From: Colwellia sp. PAMC 20917
GTDB taxonomy: Bacteria > Pseudomonadota > Gammaproteobacteria > Enterobacterales > Alteromonadaceae
Assembly (NCBI RefSeq): GCF_001767295.1
Contig: NZ_CP014944.1
Location: 1,116,001-1,180,000, forward strand
Direction: 5' to 3'
Length of the DNA: 64,000 nt
Shown here: positions 1 through 10,068 of the stretch, piece by piece
Position numbering within the stretch: the stretch's first letter is position 1
Layout: each line of letters begins with the position of its first letter
Program-made: the position numbers and the translations under genes
The notes under the pieces: generated by a model
What the model was told of the DNA's origin: nothing
What the model saw: only the letters and a program-made list of their open reading frames with translations
Databases searched by the model: none

Positions 1-792
1 GTTTCTATTTTCATTTCTGAAGATGAAAATGACTATATTCAGCAATTTCTGATTCTTAATCTCGGCAAGCCATTAACATCCGTTCAGTTAAATGCTTTAG
101 CACTTAATGATGACATTTATAAGCCACCGGCATTAGCTATAAAGGCCTTTCCACTATCTATTTCAGAGGAACTAGGGTTTGGGGATAATAAAAATGGAAC
201 GCCTCCTTTAAAGGGACTTATCAAATCGAATGGCAACCCTTTAGGAAAAATTGCTGAATCATCAATTACTGAGTTTGTCTCTAACGTCGAAAGAATGATC
301 TTGAAGTCTATTAACGTAAGAGTCCATCAAGACTTAACGAAAGAGTCAAAGCAGTTGTTTGCTCAAATAATTAATCACTTTTGGATAGCGGTTACAATAG
401 TGTTCGAAACTGAATGGAAAAAGACCTCTAAAAGCATGAAAGATACTTATATCATTCATGGCACAAGCATATTTGGTTTCTCATTTCTATGTCGCCACAT
501 GATAAGAGTATTTCTCGAAGACAAACCTTTGAACGCAGTAAACATTCCCACTATTGAATTTTTTACTCAAGAGTTAAAGCTTATATCTAATAAATGCCAT
601 TTCAGTAAAACATCATGGAATTTGGGACTTATAAGAAGTGATGAAGAAGGTGGTGATGATATAAAGTTTTCTCGAAGGTGGCATGATTTTCAAAATACAA
701 CCTCAGAAAAGCAACTATTTGCCGGAAACTTATTAAAAATTTATGAAGTAGCTAAAGAATTTAAGAAAGATTACGATGTTTACTTTAGCTAA
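1..792 (+). CDS. dpdB: DpdB-like DGQHR-type protein, C-terminal part
   Basis: The reading frame is open from the first base of the window, so the gene starts to the left and only its last 263 residues are here. The visible part opens with a stretch including FLILNLGKPLTSVQLNAL, which resembles the region after the DGQHR motif in DndB/DpdB-like proteins. In Dpd islands a DGQHR/ParB-like protein, DpdB, works with the transglycosylase DpdA to put 7-deazaguanine derivatives into DNA. The DGQHR motif itself would lie outside the window. The gene is followed after 20 bp by queC, which supplies the preQ0 precursor, and this neighbour is the main support for the name. The domain match is by eye. Confidence 0.6.
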   Translation, partial: VSIFISEDENDYIQQFLILNLGKPLTSVQLNALALNDDIYKPPALAIKAFPLSISEELGFGDNKNGTPPLKGLIKSNGNPLGKIAESSITEFVSNVERMILKSINVRVHQDLTKESKQLFAQIINHFWIAVTIVFETEWKKTSKSMKDTYIIHGTSIFGFSFLCRHMIRVFLEDKPLNAVNIPTIEFFTQELKLISNKCHFSKTSWNLGLIRSDEEGGDDIKFSRRWHDFQNTTSEKQLFAGNLLKIYEVAKEFKKDYDVYFS

Positions 793-812
793 TTAGGAAG
801 GGAATTTAAGAA

Positions 813-1472
813 ATGAAAAAGCTTGTTGTTATATATTCTGGAGGCATGGACTCTTTTACGGCTTTAAACAAAGCAGTAAAAGAAGGCTTTGATGTATATG
901 CTCTATCTTTCAATTATGGTCAAAAGCATAATAAAGAACTCATTTACGCACAAAATGTGTGTAAAGAACTTAATGTTCCACATAAAATTTTAGATATCAA
1001 ATCTATCTCAACATTATTCACCAGTTCGTCACTAGTTTCTGACGATATTAATGTCCCTGATGGCCATTATGAAGCTGAAAATATGAAATCGACGGTTGTC
1101 CCAAACCGTAACATGATTCTCATCTCATTGGCCATTGGTTACGCCGTGGATATTGAGGCTGAAGGTGTTTGGTATGGCGCTCACTCTGGTGATCATTTAA
1201 TTTATCCTGATTGCAGACCTGAGTTTGTGAAAGTAATGGACCAAGCTTCCAAAGTAGCTAACTTTGAACCGGTCTATGTTCATGCTCCTTATTTAGATAC
1301 TGATAAGATAGGTATTCTTAAAGATGGCCTATCGATGGGATTAGATTATTATCAAACATGGACCTGTTATAAAGGGCAGGAAAAGGCATGTGGTAAATGT
1401 GGTTCTTGTGTAGAGAGGTTAGAAGCTTTTGAAAAAAATAATTGTAACGATCCTATTACTTATACAAACTAA
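813..1472 (+). CDS. queC: 7-cyano-7-deazaguanine (preQ0) synthase QueC
   Basis: QueC converts 7-carboxy-7-deazaguanine to preQ0 using ATP and ammonia. The 219-residue protein has the N-type PP-loop motif SGGMDS at residues 9-14 and a C-terminal zinc site with cysteines 185, 193, 196 and 199. Length and motif order fit the family. An AGGAAGGGAA stretch precedes the ATG. It lies 20 bp after the dpdB-like gene in the same direction, so the two are probably co-transcribed. With queE at 20.7 kb it suggests that the island carries its own preQ0 supply for DNA modification. FolE and QueD are not in the window. Confidence 0.95.
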   Translation: MKKLVVIYSGGMDSFTALNKAVKEGFDVYALSFNYGQKHNKELIYAQNVCKELNVPHKILDIKSISTLFTSSSLVSDDINVPDGHYEAENMKSTVVPNRNMILISLAIGYAVDIEAEGVWYGAHSGDHLIYPDCRPEFVKVMDQASKVANFEPVYVHAPYLDTDKIGILKDGLSMGLDYYQTWTCYKGQEKACGKCGSCVERLEAFEKNNCNDPITYTN

Positions 1473-1480
1473 TAATATAA

Positions 1481-1513
1481 TGATAACAGAGTTATGGTCT
1501 AATTCTGTTATCA
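1481..1513 (+). terminator. Hairpin after queC
   Basis: A 14-bp stem (TGATAACAGAGTTA pairing with TAATTCTGTTATCA, one G-T pair) around a 5-base loop begins 9 bases after the queC stop. The following bases are not a clear T-run, so intrinsic termination is likely but not proven; mRNA stabilisation is an alternative. Confidence 0.55.
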
Positions 1514-1901
1514 CAAATCTATTCCCCCCTTTACTAGCTTTGTTCTTTTTCTATAAATTATTTTTATGCTTGTTCTTGAAAAATTTTTCACTGATAAATT
1601 CTAATTTATTACCCATATTAATACAAAGAACTGCGCCGTTAAGACCCTTAGTTCAAAATTTTCAAAAGTTTTGTTTGCTTGTTTGTGCTTTGTTAATTAA
1701 TCAGGAGAATTCGGTGATTAAAATACTTAAATTGGACCATAAATATACACTTCACTGCTTAATAATATGAGCTTATATAAACAAATAACGAGAAAGTTTG
1801 ATGTGGTAACACCACTTATTTGAAAATGATAAAAATTTTATTATATTCATGAAAGTTCAATGGTAACATTAGCTTACCAAAAAAATATAGGAAAAGAATA
1901 C
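1514..1901. other. Intergenic, no gene recognised
   Basis: About 390 AT-rich bases between the queC hairpin and the next gene. Frames here are short and low in complexity, with no convincing ribosome binding site. The region may hold the promoter of the gene at 1902. Confidence 0.5.
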
Positions 1902-2450
1902 ATGAGTGAATTTAGATTCATCGCAGAAAGTATTTTACAAAAAATGCATGAACTTACCGAAGGGTTTGAGGGTGAGCGTGAAAACTTTATAAAGGATAGA
2001 AATAATCATTGGGACATTGAGAAGAACAGAAATCAAGATGGAGTGGATTGGCGTTGGAAACAACACATCCAACAAAAGAAAAATAACAATGTATCTATTA
2101 ATGAATTAGGAGATTGGCTCCTGGATCAGCACCATCATCAGATAAATTTTTATCCATCAAATTCGAATGGGTCGTGTTGTGACTTAGCTGTATTTTTGTC
2201 TATGACTTCCAAAAAATATAAAAAAACAAAAGATCCTCGGAATAATTTAAATTGTATTCTTGACGCTTTATCCAAACATATGCAGGGTGATTGTGCTGGA
2301 ATGACTAATAAATGCGTTATAATTACTGATAACTGGGACGCTGATGTCTGGGACAATTATAAATCGAGGATTAAACAGGTTATGAATAACGCGTATGTTG
2401 AAATCTATATGATCTCAGACCCATATATATCTGAAATAGAACTTAGCTAA
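1902..2450 (+). CDS. Hypothetical protein within the Dpd island
   Basis: A 182-residue protein that I do not recognise. The start at 1902 is chosen because AGGAAAAG lies just upstream; the frame also offers an ATG at 1860 with a weaker site. The protein is acidic to mixed, soluble, with no membrane segment. It has an HHHQ cluster and several cysteines (NGSCCDLAV, DCAGMTNKC) that could bind metal, but no named family motif is visible. It sits between queC and the IS256 remnant and is codirectional with queC, convergent with the dpd operon. A role in the Dpd system is possible by position only. Confidence 0.55.
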   Translation: MSEFRFIAESILQKMHELTEGFEGERENFIKDRNNHWDIEKNRNQDGVDWRWKQHIQQKKNNNVSINELGDWLLDQHHHQINFYPSNSNGSCCDLAVFLSMTSKKYKKTKDPRNNLNCILDALSKHMQGDCAGMTNKCVIITDNWDADVWDNYKSRIKQVMNNAYVEIYMISDPYISEIELS

Positions 2451-2462
2451 ATACCAACAAAT

Positions 2463-2717
2463 ATGATGACGTGTTTAAAGCTTGAATCTCTATCACGTGG
2501 CGCATCTAAATAGACTTGACCATCTTCTGCTCTGATAGTAATTATTTTGCTGAGATTGTTCGTGGCGAGAGTAACCAAGGTGTTCGTCTAGTTTGGCATT
2601 AAGCGCTGTTTCAACCGTTATCTTGGTTAATATTTTACGAAAATTAGTTAAGTCTGCTTCTGTCTTTGATTGATTTAGTCGCTTGCTTACCAAACGCTTC
2701 AAGTGCTTTCTATTCAT
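2463..2717 (-). pseudogene. IS256-family (Mutator-type) transposase remnant
   Basis: The leftward frame from 2717 encodes the typical N-terminal region of IS256-family transposases, ending in ALNAKLDEHLGYSRHE. The frame then breaks. Near 2520 the other frame continues with EDGQVYLDAPRDRDSSF, matching the conserved TDDGEIELDTPRDR-type segment of the family. The rest of the roughly 400-residue enzyme, with the DDE residues, is missing. Only the 5' end of the element remains, between the rightward and leftward arms of the Dpd island. A possible end of the element lies in 2718-2790, upstream of the ATG. Confidence 0.8.
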
Positions 2718-2823
2718 AATCTGCCTATCCTTAACCCTACATGGATATTAATAATAGGCAGTTATACAGATTTTGTTACTAAGCGCTTACAAGTAACTAT
2801 ATTTTTAAAATAATAGTTTAACC

Positions 2824-5022
2824 TCAACTTTTATTTAAGTAATCTAAAAGTGACCTCATAATAGAAGAACTACCTTTTCCATCACAATATATAATATCTT
2901 TATTAATTGCCTTAACAGCATAATATGATTGGTGCGCAGCACTCTTATTACAGAAAATAAAGTAATCTGCGGTTGAAGCAAGGTTCTTCAATTTGTCTGT
3001 GGCGACTTTATCATGGTTAAGCTTAACAACAACTCCAGGAAACAAGCTCTGTAATATTTCACCTGCTCGTTGTCCTGCCTTCTCCGTAAGTGTGGATATA
3101 CCGATTAACTTGTCTTTTAAAGATACTTTTACTTCTTCATTAGAGGAATCATCCTTATTCATTAAATGATCAAAAGACTTATCTTCTGGTGCTATGTGTT
3201 TATCTAGCCATGTAAGAACTGTTTGTAGTTCAAAATCAATATCAGACCAATGAGTTATCGAATATTGGCATATGCCATTCCAAAGTGGATATCTCACTAC
3301 TTCCGGTGACTTTATTGCATAATCAAACAACATTTCGCTAAATTCAATAATGATAGGTAGTGATTTTCTACTTATTTCTACCTTAACTATAACCTCAAAG
3401 GCTTCTATTGCTGAGGAGTACTGTTCTATAGAGTGGGGTGTATTGAGTAAGCCTTGAATTAAGTCTCTCATCAAGCCAATAGTTATGTATGAAGTTTCAT
3501 CATCCATTGCAATTAACTCAATAAGTCCTAACCAAAAAGCGCCAGTGGTTTCTATCTTATTATCATCTAGCCAACTTAGTAAGTGCGGTGCAACATTTCG
3601 AATACTCTCTGTATCAGCAGAGTTTGATATTTTCTCAGTAATGAAATTGATGTCAAATTCACACGGCTTCCATTCACTTATTAAATCAAAATTAATAAGC
3701 TCTCCACTAGAATAGTACTTAAACCAGTCATTCCAAGAGTTAATGACTGAGCCTTTAGACTTTTCGACTGTTGTATCAAAAATTTCACTTTCTTCAATAA
3801 TTACAGGATCACTGTTGCTACCATATATAAAATCTTCTAATAAACTCCATAACTTCCTAAAAGGAGCCGATGCTTTTGTTTTTTGACGAATTTCAAAAGG
3901 GAGCTCTTCTAACCAACTGAATATCTCACTAGCTTCAGAGGGCATACATACTTTTGAATAATCCAGAACTTGAGTAACCACATCAAGACTTATAGGGGAA
4001 TCAAATAAAGCTTGAAGTCCTGAAGACTCTATTGATAAAGCATTACGAGCTTCAATAAAGGATTCAATTTTTCCAAATAACTCACTCACCCACTCTTCTG
4101 TAATAAAGCTAGGTGAAAATGAAATGATATCGTTTTTATCGATCCCTATACTAATAGCCAAAGCAGACCAAGCTTCCCAGTCCTCTTTATATTTATCTTC
4201 TTCTTTCAGTCTAGGTTTAGATAGTAAAAATGACTCGTAATCGACTAAACTAGACTTTAAACCAACCCAGTCTACATTGGATAAATCTGTTAAATCTAAA
4301 TTATTTACATGCATCAATGCACGAACTAATAAGTGGTAGATTCTCGTGGGGATTATACCAGCTAAATAATCAGGTAAATTCTTATGTTCAAGTATTTCAT
4401 GCCATGAAGCGTTGATAGCCAAGGATTGAAGTTCAAGACCCACTAAATTCCTATGACTTAACTTACCTGAGCCTTTAGCTTCGTTATAAAAAACTAATGC
4501 ACTTTCTCCGTCACTTTCACGACTCGCTAAAAAGAAATCACGTAATATACGCCCTATTGGACGCAACCTTACACTGGGAAAGTTAGGCTTTGCTTCAAAC
4601 CGTGCAGAAACCTCATTTAACGTTGTAACTACATAGCTTGTATCTTGCTTAAAACTGTCAGTAATAACTTGAGAGAACTTAATTACGCCGTGCGATTGAT
4701 TCTGCAATAATGACTGTTCAAACTTAAGTTCAGGTGACTTTATTATTTCATAAGATGATGTATGTGAAGATCCTAATCCGTAATATAAGCAGTTTTTCAA
4801 CTCATTTAATGATTTTGTGTCTGGACACATACCATAGAAGTACAATTGACCATTTACATAAGCCGGTAAAAAGAATGGAGTTTTAGATTCCAAATTGCGT
4901 ATAGACTTTAATAATAATAAATTTATAGAGTCAGAGATTTCTTCAACCGGTTTCTCTAATTCGATTTCATTCTCGGCAGTAAAAAAGTCTACAAACCAAG
5001 ATGGATAGTTAGAAAAAGTCAT
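2824..5022 (-). CDS. dpdD: DpdD-like protein
   Basis: A large leftward protein of about 732 residues, last gene of the dpd operon. No enzymatic motif is evident. The sequence is soluble and mostly helical in appearance, with conserved-looking blocks near the C terminus (YFIFCNKSAAHQSYYAVKAINK) that could form a Rossmann-like fold. The frame allows a start at 5052, but the ATG at 5022 has GAGGAT about 8 bases upstream and gives only a 14-base overlap with dpdK, so it is preferred. The name rests on length and position: DpdD is the large protein of unknown function found with DpdE-K in these islands. Confidence 0.65.
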   Translation of the reverse strand: MTFSNYPSWFVDFFTAENEIELEKPVEEISDSINLLLLKSIRNLESKTPFFLPAYVNGQLYFYGMCPDTKSLNELKNCLYYGLGSSHTSSYEIIKSPELKFEQSLLQNQSHGVIKFSQVITDSFKQDTSYVVTTLNEVSARFEAKPNFPSVRLRPIGRILRDFFLASRESDGESALVFYNEAKGSGKLSHRNLVGLELQSLAINASWHEILEHKNLPDYLAGIIPTRIYHLLVRALMHVNNLDLTDLSNVDWVGLKSSLVDYESFLLSKPRLKEEDKYKEDWEAWSALAISIGIDKNDIISFSPSFITEEWVSELFGKIESFIEARNALSIESSGLQALFDSPISLDVVTQVLDYSKVCMPSEASEIFSWLEELPFEIRQKTKASAPFRKLWSLLEDFIYGSNSDPVIIEESEIFDTTVEKSKGSVINSWNDWFKYYSSGELINFDLISEWKPCEFDINFITEKISNSADTESIRNVAPHLLSWLDDNKIETTGAFWLGLIELIAMDDETSYITIGLMRDLIQGLLNTPHSIEQYSSAIEAFEVIVKVEISRKSLPIIIEFSEMLFDYAIKSPEVVRYPLWNGICQYSITHWSDIDFELQTVLTWLDKHIAPEDKSFDHLMNKDDSSNEEVKVSLKDKLIGISTLTEKAGQRAGEILQSLFPGVVVKLNHDKVATDKLKNLASTADYFIFCNKSAAHQSYYAVKAINKDIIYCDGKGSSSIMRSLLDYLNKS

Positions 5023-5611
5023 GTCCATCATCCTCATATTCTTCAATTTCAATAACTGGATTTTCTATCGCTTTTGTTTTTTGTTGATAGTTTTTAAAAT
5101 AAAGATTACTGAAATCAATCCTAGTGGTTGAAATCTGATGAGTATCACCTGAAATAGTGACTAACTCATCATTTCTATTTGCTCCTGAGAAAGTAAAGTT
5201 CATTGAACCATCAAAAAAACACGACTCTGTAACTAACCCTTTAATATGCACTTTATCTGATATTTCAAACCTAAATCCGTCTTCATTGACAAGCTTGTTT
5301 TTCAATAGGCTAAGTGCCGAATCATTTGTTTTAGTCTCATTAACTACAAGGTTGAGTTTACAACCATTCAGCACAGCTGTTTCTAATAACTCTATAAAGG
5401 TAACCATTCTATTACCCCAACTCGCATTAAGGTAACTCCAATTTCCAGAGCGATTATCGAGTATCTCAAAATCAGTAAACCAGGCTGTTACTAACCATAT
5501 TTCTTGCGGTGATAATATCAGCCCTGCAAAAGTACTTCCTAAAACCTCTTTTAAATGTCGCTTACCTAATGGCGTGTTTGTTAATATTTTACGATAATTG
5601 GAATTAATCAT
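5009..5611 (-). CDS. dpdK: DpdK, phospholipase D-like nuclease
   Basis: A 200-residue protein with a single HKD-like site: H122-I-K124-G followed by FFDGSMNFTFSG, the pattern of phospholipase D-superfamily nucleases that act as dimers. In Dpd islands DpdK is the PLD-fold component of the restriction part, expected to cut DNA lacking the 7-deazaguanine mark together with the helicases. It overlaps dpdJ upstream by 4 bases (ATGA) and dpdD downstream by 14. Co-translation is therefore likely. The nuclease role is inferred from fold. Confidence 0.8.
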   Translation of the reverse strand: MINSNYRKILTNTPLGKRHLKEVLGSTFAGLILSPQEIWLVTAWFTDFEILDNRSGNWSYLNASWGNRMVTFIELLETAVLNGCKLNLVVNETKTNDSALSLLKNKLVNEDGFRFEISDKVHIKGLVTESCFFDGSMNFTFSGANRNDELVTISGDTHQISTTRIDFSNLYFKNYQQKTKAIENPVIEIEEYEDDGHDFF

Positions 5612-8600
5612 TGAATAGCCTCCGCCAGCTCGACAAATAATATTATTTCACCTAATTGTCTATCAACTCTATTAACCCTAATGTGGAAAAACATACCTAG
5701 TTGATCTATCTGAATTGTATTTATTTTTAATATAATTTGATTTAATTTAGATAAGTGTTCAGGTGAAATTACAAGCTTAATTATCCCTTTACGACTAATT
5801 CTTTGTTGTAATTCTCCCTCCCAGCTATTTCCATAATTCATTGTTTCACTATTACCAGATATCATTTGTTCGACAATTAGCCTTTCTGTTCTATTGTTTC
5901 CACTTATGAAGCGATTATAAAACTGTGTACTGGACTGACGTATAACATTGCCTCTAGGCCATAACTGCCCAATGACCTTATCTTTAAGTTTGTTTATAGT
6001 TACATTCGTATCCGATGTGATTTCTTTAGCTATTAGAAAAGATGCTATGTTTAAAGGTATCTCTACTTTTAACTCTTTTTCAATTTCTCGCCATCTGTCC
6101 ATCCAGTTCTTTAAATCTCTATCTGTTTCTTTAGAACTGCCGGCTTTTAATACTCGAGTATGAAGAATGCTATTGAAGCTATGAGATAAAATGACTCCCA
6201 TCTTTCTTAAGTTTTCATTAATAGCCACATTTGCTTTAACTCGTGCACTAAATTTTTGTGAGTCTCTATGGGACTTAAAAGATGATTCTAAACTTTCGTC
6301 ACACTCTAATTTTGATAATAATTGATGAATATCAAAATCAACCTGCTCATAATCACCTGCCTGAAAACACCTAGAAAAATGATTTAGAATATTGAGAGGA
6401 TCACTACTGTATACGTTCTCAAACCTATTAATTATACCTACTCCACCTGATTCATTCTCAGTTAACCAAATAGTTAAATCATCACCCACCCATACCGGAT
6501 CTACATTTAAATCATTATCACCAACATCTGGTAATACCGTACTTACCAATTGATTAATGCCTCCAGAGAGCGTATTTGACATTAATATTCTCAACCATGA
6601 AAGATACGAATCACCTGACAATTCAGTATATAAAGGGGTTAATAAGTTACTAATTTCACCAATAATTAAATCGTTCGATAAAAGGGAAATCAACTCACTT
6701 TGTAACGCCTGCTCTTCATCTTCGTCCTCACTTAATACATTCAATTGAAATAATTCTAGAGGGATAGTATTTAGTAACTCTCGTCCTTCTTTTGAACTCA
6801 AAAACGTAACAGACTCTTGAATAGAAAAGTTTTTTTGCGTTGAAATGAATATCACTGTGGTGGTAACACACTCAAATACCCAATTTGCTTGAAATGTATT
6901 GTTAAAAATAGAAGAATTTACAAAGCAATCTTGAACAAAAGAAAAGCGTAAAGAAGACTCAACGTTTTCATTTGTCCCTAAACTAAGTAACTGCTCATCT
7001 GAGAATGTAAAGTTCCACCTCATTCCATCGACAAAGAGAATAGTCCCAATACCAACTGATTCACCTTGTTCTTGCCAATTAAATTTAATATTAGATGCTT
7101 CTTTAGTCTTAAATTTAATCTGAGCATTAGATCCCGTTGTATACCTTGTAACCTCAACTGGTTGCATATGTTTGTGCTCAAAAAAACAAACATTACTTAA
7201 ATGACGTTTCCAGTCACAATTAGCAGGAAGTGACAGTTGATGCTTGTCTTCATCAATTTCAAATATGCTCTCCCAGTTCAAAAAAGCATTACTTGTTTCT
7301 GTAACATTCTTTAGTTCAAGTCGTTTCGTTAGTATTTGCCTTGGTTGATAGATTTTCATCTGAGTACCAGGCTTATAAATTATTTCTTTAATAAAGTCTC
7401 TATTTAGTCCAAAAGCATCTTCAACTTCGAAGCCTATTTCACCATCAACTATTACCTCTGGCTCAAAACCTTCAGGGACTAGCCAATCAGTTTCATAACG
7501 GTTATTTAATGTAAATCGTTTCGAAATTCTTCCCGGAGCATATTCTTTTAATCCCTGAAAGAACCCCATACTTTGCCATTCCTGAGTTCTCTCCTCTTTA
7601 CTCCCCCTAAGTAAGGAGATATCAAGTGATGGGAGGATTAGTTCACTAAATAATGTAGCAGGTATAAACTCAGGCATAGGTGAACCTTTACTTTGAACAC
7701 CTAACCACTCTTGCCCATTTACAGACCAATTAGTTCGTAGCTTTTGTAATAAGCTGGGTAAGAAGTCCATTAATAAAGAGCGCGGAGGTTGCCAACAAAG
7801 CTTTTCAACTTCCTGACTATTAATCCCAAGAGATGAAGTCAAATAGGCTGTTAATGAATTCTTCTTACTTGAACCATCTAACAAGGCATTGATAGCTTTC
7901 TCTAATTTATAAAGGTATTTTTTATTATTTGAATATTGGTTGGGATTCCTTAGGTAATACCAAATACTTCCTTTACCAACCTCTCTACCTAACCACTCCA
8001 AAGTGGCCAAACTTGCTTGCATCTTTTGTATATGGTTATTTCCGACAGGTAGTTTGTTCACTTTAATTTCTGGATCTACCAAATTTTCATATCTATGAAA
8101 AGCTACTCTGTCACGCCCATAATCAGAAAGGACTGTAATCATCCAAGGTCTCATACCTCGAGATCGCCCTGCACGCCCTTTACGTTGAAGATATGATGCT
8201 ACGCCCCTTGGTGCTTTGTGTTGAATAACAGCTCCAACTTTTGCATCGTTGTAACCAACTTCTAAGGAGGCTGTTGCGACAATAATTTCAGCCGTTTCAC
8301 TTACCCCTGAATCTTGGCTTGAAGTTCGACCTACTTCCGCACGATCTTCTTCGTCTGTACTATGTCCGATATATTCACAGTTCGACCAATCTTGACCAAG
8401 CAGTTGAATTTGTTCTTTATTCGTCTGATAGTTAGGATGCTTTTCGCTTCTGAGAAATGCTAACGGCTCAGCTTCAGGAGTAAGTTTTTTAAATGCGTGA
8501 CTCCACCCCTCTGCATCTGCAATCATCTCAAAGAGTCGATTGTTAACATCTAAGTCATCTGTAAAAACAAATGTTTTGGTTCCAAAAGTGCCTTTTGATG

Positions 8601-10035
8601 CAGGCTCTTTATTACTATTACTATCTAACATACGTCGAGTTAGCATAGTTGTTTGAATTGTTGTTGAAAGAAGTGCTGATTGAGATACAGGATCGCCTCG
8701 CAAAGCCAATAGATATTCAGCACCTTCTTCTATTATTTCTGAGGGTAGAGGCTCAATTAACTCAACATTATGCTTTGCTGTTCCTGTTAAACTGCCAAAA
8801 AAACCAGCTGCGTCACTAAGGGTTGCTGATAGTCCAACAAAGTGGGGTTTATTGTCTGAACGCTTCATCCACCGTTTAAGTAAATAGGACGTTTGGGCAC
8901 CTGTTGTGCCTTCATATGTATGAACTTCATCAAGTAGAACTAGTGGGATTGGCTTGTTAGTATCAACGCCGAAAAGATGATTATATTTACTGTTTGCTAG
9001 ATGTTGGTTTAACATCTCAGTAGTTGTAAAAAGAATATCTGGTTCTGAAGATTGTCGAGTTAGTGCAACCTCATCATCATTAATTTTATGCCCACAGCGA
9101 CTACAAGTCAGTATTTCTTTCTTTAATTTTACATCTTCTTCTAACCACTTTAAATTTCCAGAGCATTTGCACTTTAATAAATCAAAATCAATGGCATTAA
9201 ACTTAAGCTTATCATTTAAATAATCACCATCTAATGTGTCTCCAAAAAAAGTACCTATTTTAATTTTTCGTTTATTATTGGTTAACAAGTAATCATCTAA
9301 TAGTCTTGCTTGTTTAAACGTTTCATTATACTGGTCTTTAAGTAATTCTTTTCGAGGATAGATTGCTAATATTTGAACTCGATTACTTTGATCACTGCAA
9401 ATATTTTGTGATAGTTGTGTCAAAGCTGGTAAGTAAAAGGAAAGAGTTTTACCACTACCAGTTCCTGAACACACAATAGTGCCCGAAGGTTGATTAGGCC
9501 TTGAAGTAGACATGTGCGTTGAGTACTTATCTAATACTCTTTCTGTAGCCCTTACTTGAAAGCCTGAAAGGTTGAATGATTTACTACCTCCACCTAACAA
9601 TGAGAGCAATACCTTACTGTGCTCATTTGACAGATTCAATTTTTCTTTTAGTTGGCTAATAGCCATTGAAGACGGCACGTTTCTGTTAGGATATTGGCGT
9701 GGTCGACGAATAAAACGAAAGTCGGAGACTAAAGTTTTGGCGCTTCTTAAATCTTGGCCATGAAACCACTGCCTCAAATTGCTATACAGATATATTGCTT
9801 CAGCCATTCGAGAGCGATAACAGTCAAAAATATAAGAAGACTTTACTTCAACAATTAGGCTTTGCTCACATAACTCTTCAAAAATCTCTTCCCAATCAGA
9901 TGGTGTTCGTAACTTTATGAGTTCTATAATCTCACTCTTATTAAAATAAAAACTCGTATCACCCCATGTTAATAATTTAATTTCTTTCTCTTCAATTAAA
10001 TCAAGACATGATAAAAGTAGGCTTTGTTCAATCAT
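5608..10035 (-). CDS. dpdJ: DpdJ, large DEAD/DEAH-box helicase
   Basis: A 1475-residue superfamily 2 helicase. Visible motifs: Walker A GTGSGKT at 191-197, DEVH at 369-372, SAT (GLSATLSD) shortly after, and motif VI in YLQRKGRAGR. Between Walker A and DEVH there is a CxC...CxxC insertion (Cys289, 291, 311, 314), probably a zinc site, as in large DUF1998-type helicases. The long C-terminal half has no motif I can name. The start has GAGGG upstream. It belongs to the overlapping operon and in Dpd islands is one of several translocases linked to restriction of unmodified DNA. Confidence 0.88.
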   Translation of the reverse strand: MIEQSLLLSCLDLIEEKEIKLLTWGDTSFYFNKSEIIELIKLRTPSDWEEIFEELCEQSLIVEVKSSYIFDCYRSRMAEAIYLYSNLRQWFHGQDLRSAKTLVSDFRFIRRPRQYPNRNVPSSMAISQLKEKLNLSNEHSKVLLSLLGGGSKSFNLSGFQVRATERVLDKYSTHMSTSRPNQPSGTIVCSGTGSGKTLSFYLPALTQLSQNICSDQSNRVQILAIYPRKELLKDQYNETFKQARLLDDYLLTNNKRKIKIGTFFGDTLDGDYLNDKLKFNAIDFDLLKCKCSGNLKWLEEDVKLKKEILTCSRCGHKINDDEVALTRQSSEPDILFTTTEMLNQHLANSKYNHLFGVDTNKPIPLVLLDEVHTYEGTTGAQTSYLLKRWMKRSDNKPHFVGLSATLSDAAGFFGSLTGTAKHNVELIEPLPSEIIEEGAEYLLALRGDPVSQSALLSTTIQTTMLTRRMLDSNSNKEPASKGTFGTKTFVFTDDLDVNNRLFEMIADAEGWSHAFKKLTPEAEPLAFLRSEKHPNYQTNKEQIQLLGQDWSNCEYIGHSTDEEDRAEVGRTSSQDSGVSETAEIIVATASLEVGYNDAKVGAVIQHKAPRGVASYLQRKGRAGRSRGMRPWMITVLSDYGRDRVAFHRYENLVDPEIKVNKLPVGNNHIQKMQASLATLEWLGREVGKGSIWYYLRNPNQYSNNKKYLYKLEKAINALLDGSSKKNSLTAYLTSSLGINSQEVEKLCWQPPRSLLMDFLPSLLQKLRTNWSVNGQEWLGVQSKGSPMPEFIPATLFSELILPSLDISLLRGSKEERTQEWQSMGFFQGLKEYAPGRISKRFTLNNRYETDWLVPEGFEPEVIVDGEIGFEVEDAFGLNRDFIKEIIYKPGTQMKIYQPRQILTKRLELKNVTETSNAFLNWESIFEIDEDKHQLSLPANCDWKRHLSNVCFFEHKHMQPVEVTRYTTGSNAQIKFKTKEASNIKFNWQEQGESVGIGTILFVDGMRWNFTFSDEQLLSLGTNENVESSLRFSFVQDCFVNSSIFNNTFQANWVFECVTTTVIFISTQKNFSIQESVTFLSSKEGRELLNTIPLELFQLNVLSEDEDEEQALQSELISLLSNDLIIGEISNLLTPLYTELSGDSYLSWLRILMSNTLSGGINQLVSTVLPDVGDNDLNVDPVWVGDDLTIWLTENESGGVGIINRFENVYSSDPLNILNHFSRCFQAGDYEQVDFDIHQLLSKLECDESLESSFKSHRDSQKFSARVKANVAINENLRKMGVILSHSFNSILHTRVLKAGSSKETDRDLKNWMDRWREIEKELKVEIPLNIASFLIAKEITSDTNVTINKLKDKVIGQLWPRGNVIRQSSTQFYNRFISGNNRTERLIVEQMISGNSETMNYGNSWEGELQQRISRKGIIKLVISPEHLSKLNQIILKINTIQIDQLGMFFHIRVNRVDRQLGEIILFVELAEAIQ

Positions 10036-10068
10036 AATTCCCTCTATGCTACTAAATTAGCTTATTCA

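Noticed and set aside
1429-1770. Frame of 113 codons overlapping the end of queC
   Set aside because: It reads through the queC end and the hairpin, has low-complexity sequence and no ribosome binding site.
5289-5298. ACAAGCTTGT inside dpdK
   Set aside because: It is within coding sequence (K-L-V codons) and outside the 27-38 kb block; kept as a chance copy when judging the motif.
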